In this document: one piece after another, positions 1 through 5,138 of the stretch
How positions within the stretch are numbered: the stretch's first letter is position 1
Layout of the letters: every line of letters begins with the position of its first letter
From: an uncultured Oscillibacter sp.
Lineage (GTDB): Bacteria; Bacillota; Clostridia; Oscillospirales; Oscillospiraceae
Length of the DNA stretch: 5,138 nt
Assembly: GCA_948435975.1 (NCBI GenBank)
Contig: CAOJHG010000193.1
Location: 1 to 5,138, forward strand
Direction: 5' to 3'
The notes under the pieces: generated by a model
Seen by the model: only the letters and a program-made list of their open reading frames with translations
Databases searched by the model: none
Told to the model about the DNA's origin: nothing
Made by a program: the position numbers and the translations under genes

Positions 1-864
1 GTTGCGGCTTCTAAGGCTGCGTCCAAGGGGCAGGCGGCATCCGCTGGAGGCTCTGCTGCTGGTGCTTCCGTAGACCCCAGAGACGTGAAAAAGATCGTCT
101 TCGCCTGTGACGCGGGCATGGGTTCTTCTGCGATGGGCGCTACCATGCTGCGGAATAAGCTGAAGGACGCGGGGATTACCGATATTGAAGTTGTTCATGC
201 TCCTGTGTCTGAGATTCCCAAGGATTGTCAGATTGTTGTGACACACCATGAGATAGCACACCCGGCTGTTGCCATCAATCCCGACGCCCGGATCATTCCC
301 ATCAAGAACTTCATGGGCGCACCGGAGTACAACACTTTGGTAGATGAGCTGTCTGCGGCTCGCAAGGGCGGCGGCGCGGCAAAATCCGAGGCTCCCGCTG
401 AGACTGAGGTTAAAAAGCCTGTGGACGAGTCCCAGGTTCTGCTGCGCAAAGAGAACATTATCCTTGGCTGCAAGCCCGTGACCCCTGAGGAGGCGATCAA
501 AGCCTGCGGCAGACTGATGGTGGATGCCGGTTATGTCTCCGAGGGCTACATCGAAGGAATGCTGGCCAGAAACGAGGAATTCCCCGTTGCGATTGGCTGT
601 CATGTAGCTATCCCTCATGGAACCAACGAATCCCGAGTCCACATTAAAAAGAACGGCATCGTTGTCATGACCTATCCCGCTGGCATCGAGTGGGATGAGG
701 ACGTGGTGAAGCTGGTGATTGGTATTGCCGCAAAGGACGGCGGAGACCATATCGACGTACTGGGCCGGGTGACGGAGACCGCCGGAAGCGACGAGGACAC
801 CGACGCCCTGGTTGCTAACGCGGACGTGGAGACCCTGTATAAGAAGCTGAACGGTCTGGAGTAA
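1..864 (+). CDS. mtlA: PTS mannitol-type transporter, EIIB-EIIA portion of an EIICBA fusion (5' end outside window)
   Basis: The frame is open from base 1, so the gene starts upstream; 287 residues are visible. The GTG at 85 is an internal valine with no ribosome binding site before it. Order seen: an Ala/Ser/Gly-rich linker (codons 1-28), EIIB (about 29-120) with the phosphocysteine loop ACDAGMGSSAMGA (Cys at 106-108), a charged/Ala linker (about 121-145), and EIIA (about 146-287) with AIPHGT, whose His at 616-618 is the phosphorylation site. The second conserved EIIA histidine lies in DHIDVL at 748-750. In this family phosphate passes from HPr to the EIIA His, to the EIIB Cys, to the sugar carried by membrane EIIC, giving mannitol 1-phosphate. 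The domain order matches enterobacterial MtlA (CBA); many Firmicutes instead encode EIIA separately as MtlF. All key residues are present. A terminator follows directly, so this is the last gene of its unit. Mannitol is the likeliest substrate, but specificity lies in the unseen EIIC. Confidence 0.93.
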   Translation, partial: VAASKAASKGQAASAGGSAAGASVDPRDVKKIVFACDAGMGSSAMGATMLRNKLKDAGITDIEVVHAPVSEIPKDCQIVVTHHEIAHPAVAINPDARIIPIKNFMGAPEYNTLVDELSAARKGGGAAKSEAPAETEVKKPVDESQVLLRKENIILGCKPVTPEEAIKACGRLMVDAGYVSEGYIEGMLARNEEFPVAIGCHVAIPHGTNESRVHIKKNGIVVMTYPAGIEWDEDVVKLVIGIAAKDGGDHIDVLGRVTETAGSDEDTDALVANADVETLYKKLNGLE

Positions 865-883
865 TTCCAGCTATCCGCACATC

Positions 884-924
884 AAGAGAGCCGGTGGAGG
901 GTTTTCCTTCGCCGGTTCTTTTTT
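884..924 (+). terminator. Rho-independent terminator after the mannitol PTS gene
   Basis: The arm at 887-900 (AGAGCCGGTGGAGG) pairs with 906-919 (CCTTCGCCGGTTCT) around a 5-base loop GTTTT. This gives a 14 bp stem with three G-U type pairs and a solid CCGG/CCGG core. A run of six T lies at 919-924, and the flanking A residues at 884-885 can extend the stem onto it. It begins 20 bases after the PTS stop codon and should separate that unit from the genes downstream. Confidence 0.87.
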
Positions 925-957
925 GTGAAGAATTTATTTGAAAAAGGCGGAAATAGC

Positions 958-987
958 TTGTGGACAGGAGCGGCGCTGTGTTACAAT
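958..987 (+). promoter_or_regulatory. Probable sigma-A type promoter for the HisJ-family gene
   Basis: TACAAT at 982-987 matches the -10 consensus at five of six bases and is preceded by TG at 979-980, forming an extended -10. Two -35 choices overlap: TGGACA at 961-966 (five of six, but a short 15-base spacer) or TTGTGG at 958-963 (weaker match, 18-base spacer). AT-rich sequence at about 919-948 could act as an UP element. The position between a terminator and a well-placed ribosome binding site supports the call. It predicts a 5' leader of about 50 bases. No operator palindrome or riboswitch fold was evident in the leader. Confidence 0.55.
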
Positions 988-1027
988 ATTTGGCGTGATT
1001 TGGCCGTCAGATGGGGATGGCTGAAAG

Positions 1028-1035
1028 AAAGGAAG
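1028..1035 (+). promoter_or_regulatory. Ribosome binding site of the HisJ-family gene
   Basis: AAAGGAAG lies 7 bases before the ATG at 1043, a normal spacing. It selects this start over the overlapping out-of-frame ATG at 1011. Confidence 0.75.
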
Positions 1036-1042
1036 TGCGTCG

Positions 1043-1828
1043 ATGCTTGCCGACTATCATGTTCACACCTTTTACAGCGACGACTGTGAGACGCCTATGG
1101 AAGCAATGGCGGAACGGGCTGTGGCTTTGGGGGTGGAGGAAATTTGTTTTACAGAGCATGTGGATTATGAGGTTCCTGATGTGGCCGTCTGCGATTACAA
1201 AGCGTATTTTAAGGGGCTGGATAGTACAAAAAGGAAATACGGGGACCGGCTGACCATTCGGGCGGGCATCGAATTCGGCGTACAGAAGCAGACTATAGGA
1301 CGGTATGTGCAGGATTTTGAGGACTATTCCTTTGACTTCGTGCTGCTGAGCTGTCATCAGATTGACGGTCAAGAATTCTGCCGCTATCTGTACCAGGCAG
1401 GAAAGACCCAGGAGGAGTATCAGACGGGCTATTACCAGGCGTTCTACGATGTGATGCAGGAATATAAGGATTATTCTGTTCTGGCGCACTTGGATATGAT
1501 TAAGCGCTATGACCCCTGCGGGACGTATCCAGACAGGAAGATTATGCCTCTGGTGGAAAAAATACTACGCCAGGCTGTCAAAGACGGGAAGGGCATCGAG
1601 GTGAATACGTCTTCTTTCCGCTACGGCCTGCCGGATTTGACGCCGTCCCGGGCCATTCTGGAGCTGTACCGCGATTTGGGCGGAAGAATCCTCACGATTG
1701 GTTCCGACGCCCATGAGACCGCCCACCTGGGAGACCATATCCCGGAAGTGCGCAGAATCCTGCGGGAGATGGGCTTTCGGGAGTTTTGCACGTTCAAGAG
1801 GATGGAACCGGTTTTTCACCCTATTTGA
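1043..1828 (+). CDS. hisJ: PHP-domain phosphatase, histidinol-phosphatase HisJ family
   Basis: This 261-residue protein spans a whole PHP (polymerase and histidinol phosphatase) fold, with the length typical of the HisJ/HisK family. Metal-site motifs in order: DYHVHT (His6, His8) followed by SDD (13-14), TEHVD (His39), AGIEFG (Glu77), SCHQIDG (His105), AHLD (His149) and GSDAH (Asp222, His224). All expected ligands are present, so it should be an active, metal-dependent, cytoplasmic phosphoesterase; I see no signal peptide or membrane segment. The family reaction is L-histidinol phosphate to L-histidinol, the penultimate part of histidine synthesis (EC 3.1.3.15). No other his gene is in the window, so the true substrate may be a different phosphate ester and the symbol is provisional. 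It follows a likely promoter and a clear ribosome binding site, and no terminator separates it from the large gene downstream. Confidence 0.88.
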   Translation: MLADYHVHTFYSDDCETPMEAMAERAVALGVEEICFTEHVDYEVPDVAVCDYKAYFKGLDSTKRKYGDRLTIRAGIEFGVQKQTIGRYVQDFEDYSFDFVLLSCHQIDGQEFCRYLYQAGKTQEEYQTGYYQAFYDVMQEYKDYSVLAHLDMIKRYDPCGTYPDRKIMPLVEKILRQAVKDGKGIEVNTSSFRYGLPDLTPSRAILELYRDLGGRILTIGSDAHETAHLGDHIPEVRRILREMGFREFCTFKRMEPVFHPI

Positions 1829-1885
1829 CAGTGATAGGTATTGGCTGTGTTTCAGGGACTCTTAATCTGCAAATAAAGGATTTAT

Positions 1886-1891
1886 AAGGAG
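1886..1891 (+). promoter_or_regulatory. Ribosome binding site that decides the start of the large J-like gene
   Basis: AAGGAG ends one base before the ATG at 1893, too close for use, and 10 bases before the in-frame ATG at 1902, which is workable. This favours 1902 as the start. The only alternative for 1893, AAAGGA at 1875-1880, is 12 bases away and weaker. Confidence 0.65.
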
Positions 1892-1901
1892 TATGATATT
1901 T

Positions 1902-4900
1902 ATGGATGCAATCTGGAGTGTGTTAGGTCTGGAAGCCACCCAGGATACCGGGAAAATCCGGAGGGCTTACCAGGAGCGGATACAGGAGGCGGAAGCGGAA
2001 AACGCACGCCTGGAACTGTTCCGGGCATACAAGGCGGCGCTGGCCTACGGAGAGACCGGGCGGTATGTGCAGGGGAACCAGTCCGCCGCCAATACGGATG
2101 CAGACTGGGCCTATTATGGCGGACAGATGGAATCAGGGGCGGATCTCCAGCGTTTTGCGGACCATCCAGCTAACCGGGAATTCCTGGCCCTTTATACCGG
2201 GAAGCGGCGGCGGGACCCCACGGCCTGGCGGGATTTTTTCACTTCCTCCGATTTCCTGGATATCTGTCGGGAGCAGGACTTTACTGCCCTTCTGCTGGAG
2301 GAAGTGACTGCCCGCGAGGATTCCGTTCCGCCCAGCCGGGAGTTTTTGACCTGGCTTTCCATCGCCTATCAGTATCTTTCCAGGGACATGGACGGAGAGC
2401 GACAGTTCCGAATTGCCAACGGGGCGGACTTTGACGGGCTGGGGGATATTTTTGACATTGCCTCTATGGGGCCGGTTCCAAAGCGGGACATGGGGAATGA
2501 ACTGGCCATGCGAATCAGCTTTTACGAGTACATCCAGCTTATGAGCATGGCGGACGCGGGAGCATGGGACGATCAGACCTTTGGCGAGGCGAAGCACATC
2601 TTAGGGCGCTACACCCTGGCTTACCTCCGGGACCGCTGCGAGAAGCGGGAGTGGAACGATGTGGAGCGGCACCCGGCGGCCCTTCGTCTGCTGGAGCATT
2701 TTTTCGCCCGGGACGATGTGCCTGAGGAGCTGTTCCGGATGCTGTGGCGGGAAATCGACGGAAAGAGCGCGGTGATGGGGCGGCCGAAAGTGCTGTATGG
2801 CAAGCTGCGGGAACGGATTTTGGAACGGGTGCCGGACATCCTGGAGAACGGGGACGACAACTTCCGCCGCATCCGGCAGGATTTTCGGGAGTTTACAAGA
2901 CGGTGCGAAGGTCCCGATAAGGGAGAGGAAGCTGCGGACGCCTTTTTCGCACGGGAGGATTTTCAAAAGGCGCTCCTGAACCGGCGGTTTATCACAGAGC
3001 AGCTTATGACCTATGACTGGGGGAACGAGCAGACACCAGCCTGTTTCCTCCGGCGGCTGCTGGCGTTTTATCAGGCGCACCCAGACGCCCCTCACGCTGG
3101 AAGCATGGCGGAGCGGACAGAGCGGATTCTGCGGGAACAGAAACTCCGGCAGCAGTTGGAGGACAGAACCGCGCCCGTCCCGCCAGAGGTGCCGGGGCTG
3201 AGTTACCGTCCATTCTTCCGGCATTGGCTGAACACGGCTTTTCGGGGGGCAAAAGCTCCCGGCGGGGAAAGTCTAGCCCTCTACCTGAACAAGCATTTGG
3301 CCTACTGCCCTGAGTGGAGCCTCTTGTTTCTGGGGGCTGAGGAGGGGGAGATCAAGCCCAAATGCGTGAAAGCGGAATTGGGAGGACGAGAGCTGGAAGC
3401 CGTGTTTCATTTGCGGTACATGGACTTTTGCCAGGACGGAACCTCTCTGTGTGCGCAGCGTGTGTGGGACTGGGAACAATGGGAGGAGGCCGGCGGCGAT
3501 GGTTTCTTCCTCTTCCTTCCGCTGGTGAGGGCGAAGGAAGAGCAGTTCGGGACTGTACGGGCCGTGCTGAAGGAACGCCTGGCATCTACCGCCGCCCCCG
3601 AAGAGGACCGGGAGAAGATTGCGGGATTCCTGGCGGGTTATGTGTGTTGTTCTGAGCCGTCGGAAACGCCTTGGAGGTGGTATGCGGAAACGGCGGAGCG
3701 GCTGTATGAGTGCGCGTGGTGGATGGAGGAAGAAAGGCTGTACTTCTTTGAGGAGAACGGTGAAAAGCGGAAGGTTCTCGATCAGTATGACGGTCTTTCC
3801 ACCCAGGACCAGGCGCAGGCAATGGCCAGGAGGCTGCTGGATGAGGCGGTGTCCCCCACAAATTTCCATATCCCTGCCCTGCCGGTTCTGCCGGAGGATA
3901 TCATAGCACAGCCGGTAGGCGCACCGATGCTCTGGCTGAAAAATACGGGAGAGGATTCGGAAGACTTCGAGGATGAGGAGGATTCGGAAGATTTCGAGGA
4001 CGGGGAAGACAGCGAGGATCTGGAGTATGAGAAGGAGAGAGAGGAAGCGAGGGGGAAGCAGCTTTTTGCCAACTATGGATACCCTCTGGAGAAGGGCGAG
4101 GTAACGGCGGAAGCGCTGACGGAATTGCTGGCACAGTTTGCGGAAGGGAAGATGCGGCGGCTGGCTCTGCATTGGGGGCTGGACGCACTGGTATTTGTGC
4201 AGCACCGGGAAAGCCTGACCGGCGGGGCGGTGAAGTACGCCTGTCTGTATTTCCATTTATATAAGGATATTTATTTCGGGCTGCTGTCCATGCCGGAGGT
4301 CTATGAAACGGTAGATTCTAATGATGTGGTCTATGAGCGTTTTGGTCTGGGTCATCTGCCCTCCTACGCCATCCACCACAGTCCAGGGTCGATTTTGCAG
4401 CATTTGGACAAGATTTTTCCCGATATGGGCCAGGAACGGGAACCGGGGATGTTTGCGGATGGACATTATTTGTGGTGTTCTAAGGTGTCTCTCAACGACG
4501 GACGGCAGCGGTTTATGATTGCGCGTCAAAAGCTGGGAGGAATTCCCTTTGAGCAGTATGTGCTGACGAAATTTTCGATTTCCCAATATCCCGGTGCGGT
4601 GGAGAAGCTGACGCTGAACAGGGAGGAAACCATTCTGGAAATTGGGCGGACCAACCGGGGCGAGGTCTCCATGGCGCTGGTAGAGTTCATGCAGAAGAAG
4701 CTGATACGGCTGCGGCTGACGTGGGCGGCGGAAGCGCTGGAGGGCGGACCGTGGCACATCGTTTTGCTTCAGGACGAGGGGCGGTTCATGATGGCCTGCC
4801 TGCGGGATGGAAAGGAAATTGCGGAATACTATGTGGCGGACCGGCTGGCTTATATGAAGGCCGAAGGGAAGAAGTATGAGAAGGAGTCCTTTTTCGGGCG

Positions 4901-5114
4901 GACAGCGGCTTCTTATTTGGTCCATAAGGATTTGAATGCCATTCGGAACTGCCTGGATCTGCTGTTGGACGACATCACAGACTGGCCCGCCATTACTGGA
5001 GAGTTCGGCGCGTTTTCCTATGAGTCTGGGAAGAACAGCCGGAGTTATAAGGAAATCCGTGCGGAATTGGTAATTGAGGAATCATTGGAATCCAGCGGCG
5101 GCGATCTTACCTGA
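1902..5114 (+). CDS. Large protein with a degenerate N-terminal J-like domain, function unknown
   Basis: The product is 1070 residues from the ATG at 1902 (1073 if the ATG at 1893 is used). Residues 2-48 resemble the start of DnaJ-like proteins common in Clostridia: IWSVLGLE, then an IRRAY helix (19-23), then FRAYKAAL (40-47). The HPD tripeptide that normally stimulates Hsp70 ATPase is absent; the loop reads QEAEAENA. Residues 94-121 hold a GKRRRDPTAWRDFF-SSDFLD segment (Trp109) that recalls the W-containing helical region after the J domain in such proteins. Up to about residue 440 the protein looks helical and charged. Residues 684-710 are an acidic tandem repeat, probably a flexible linker. 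The C-terminal part (about 711-1070) is Trp- and Tyr-containing, of mixed helix and strand character, and I do not recognise it. No signal peptide, membrane segment or obvious catalytic motif is seen, so it is probably a cytoplasmic scaffold or co-chaperone-like protein. It lies 73 bases after the HisJ-family gene with no terminator between, so co-transcription is likely. The reading frame is intact. Confidence 0.85.
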   Translation: MDAIWSVLGLEATQDTGKIRRAYQERIQEAEAENARLELFRAYKAALAYGETGRYVQGNQSAANTDADWAYYGGQMESGADLQRFADHPANREFLALYTGKRRRDPTAWRDFFTSSDFLDICREQDFTALLLEEVTAREDSVPPSREFLTWLSIAYQYLSRDMDGERQFRIANGADFDGLGDIFDIASMGPVPKRDMGNELAMRISFYEYIQLMSMADAGAWDDQTFGEAKHILGRYTLAYLRDRCEKREWNDVERHPAALRLLEHFFARDDVPEELFRMLWREIDGKSAVMGRPKVLYGKLRERILERVPDILENGDDNFRRIRQDFREFTRRCEGPDKGEEAADAFFAREDFQKALLNRRFITEQLMTYDWGNEQTPACFLRRLLAFYQAHPDAPHAGSMAERTERILREQKLRQQLEDRTAPVPPEVPGLSYRPFFRHWLNTAFRGAKAPGGESLALYLNKHLAYCPEWSLLFLGAEEGEIKPKCVKAELGGRELEAVFHLRYMDFCQDGTSLCAQRVWDWEQWEEAGGDGFFLFLPLVRAKEEQFGTVRAVLKERLASTAAPEEDREKIAGFLAGYVCCSEPSETPWRWYAETAERLYECAWWMEEERLYFFEENGEKRKVLDQYDGLSTQDQAQAMARRLLDEAVSPTNFHIPALPVLPEDIIAQPVGAPMLWLKNTGEDSEDFEDEEDSEDFEDGEDSEDLEYEKEREEARGKQLFANYGYPLEKGEVTAEALTELLAQFAEGKMRRLALHWGLDALVFVQHRESLTGGAVKYACLYFHLYKDIYFGLLSMPEVYETVDSNDVVYERFGLGHLPSYAIHHSPGSILQHLDKIFPDMGQEREPGMFADGHYLWCSKVSLNDGRQRFMIARQKLGGIPFEQYVLTKFSISQYPGAVEKLTLNREETILEIGRTNRGEVSMALVEFMQKKLIRLRLTWAAEALEGGPWHIVLLQDEGRFMMACLRDGKEIAEYYVADRLAYMKAEGKKYEKESFFGRTAASYLVHKDLNAIRNCLDLLLDDITDWPAITGEFGAFSYESGKNSRSYKEIRAELVIEESLESSGGDLT
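3951..4031 (+). repeat. Three in-frame 27-base tandem repeats encoding an acidic linker
   Basis: Units lie at 3951-3977, 3978-4004 and 4005-4031, encoding EDSEDFEDE, EDSEDFEDG and EDSEDLEYE. Units 1 and 2 differ at only three of 27 bases, and the third is more diverged. The period is a multiple of three, so changes in copy number keep the frame. The translated stretch is strongly negative with regularly spaced Ser and Phe/Leu, and it is followed by a charged KEREEAR segment. Confidence 0.9.
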
Positions 5115-5123
5115 TAAGATGCC
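5100..5123 (+). other. Hairpin overlapping the stop codon of the J-like gene
   Basis: GGC at 5100-5102 and ATCTTA at 5104-5109 pair with TAAGAT at 5115-5120 and GCC at 5121-5123. This makes a 9 bp stem with one bulged G (5103) and a 5-base loop. The TGA stop (5112-5114) lies in the loop. No T run follows, so it is not an intrinsic terminator. It could influence translation of the next gene or mRNA stability, or occur by chance. Confidence 0.45.
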
Positions 5124-5124
5124 G

Positions 5125-5131
5125 AAAGAGG
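5125..5131 (+). promoter_or_regulatory. Probable ribosome binding site of a next gene starting just past the window
   Basis: AAAGAGG followed by TATAAAA fills the last bases of the window. A start codon at about 5139 would sit 7 bases after the motif. The gap from the stop codon would be only about 24 bases, which predicts a co-transcribed downstream gene. Confidence 0.5.
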
Positions 5132-5138
5132 TATAAAA

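Noticed and set aside
85..87. GTG as the start of a separate EIIBA protein
   Set aside because: The frame stays open to base 1, the preceding codons read as a typical interdomain linker, and no ribosome binding site precedes the GTG.
1007..1489. A 160-codon open frame on the - strand opposite the HisJ-family gene
   Set aside because: The sense strand encodes a full PHP protein with all motifs, and I recognise no domain in the reverse product. It is a shadow frame.
1841..1868. A possible separate promoter for the J-like gene (TTGGCT with TAATCT)
   Set aside because: Each box matches consensus at only about half its positions and there is no extended -10. Read-through from the upstream promoter explains expression as well.
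2133..4925. A nearly continuous series of long open frames on the - strand opposite the large J-like gene, including 3273-4256 and 4257-4925
   Set aside because: They lie in exact codon register with the sense gene, so their stops arise only where the sense gene uses TTA, CTA or TCA. These codons are rare in this GC-rich gene; the break at 4257-4259 is one sense TTA. The antisense products are low-quality Pro/Arg/Ser-rich sequences with no domain I recognise.
5119..5136. A five-codon open frame after the J-like gene
   Set aside because: It overlaps the hairpin and the likely ribosome binding site of the next gene and has no ribosome binding site of its own.

Overview
The window looks like bacterial chromosome from a moderately GC-rich Firmicute. 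A gut Clostridia member of the Oscillospiraceae type is my best guess, from the purine-rich coding strand, the AAGGAG-type ribosome binding sites and the kinds of protein present. This is inference; there is no rRNA or other marker gene to settle it. All three genes lie on the + strand. I see no mobile element, CRISPR array, tRNA or rRNA.

Layout: (1) 1-864 is the 3' part of a mannitol-type PTS permease gene. It holds an Ala/Gly/Ser-rich linker, the EIIB domain with its phosphocysteine and the EIIA domain with its phosphohistidine; the membrane EIIC part must lie before base 1. A strong intrinsic terminator at about 884-924 closes that transcription unit. (2) 925-1042 carries a plausible extended -10 promoter and a good ribosome binding site, leading into 1043-1828, a PHP-fold phosphatase of the HisJ (histidinol-phosphatase) family. 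(3) After 73 bases with no terminator, 1902-5114 encodes a 1070-residue protein of unknown function. It opens with a degenerate J-like domain that lacks the HPD tripeptide and carries a 9-residue acidic tandem repeat near residue 700. The window ends with a hairpin over the stop codon and a Shine-Dalgarno-like AAAGAGG. This suggests another gene starts at or just beyond base 5139.

How the genes work together: the PTS gene belongs to a separate sugar-uptake unit, taking up and phosphorylating mannitol or a similar hexitol. The phosphatase and the large J-like protein appear co-directional and probably co-transcribed, but nothing in the sequence links their biochemistry. The item most worth following up is the large J-like protein and whatever gene comes next; related J-like proteins can sit beside a specialised Hsp70, which would be a testable partner. 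Otherwise the window is fairly ordinary.
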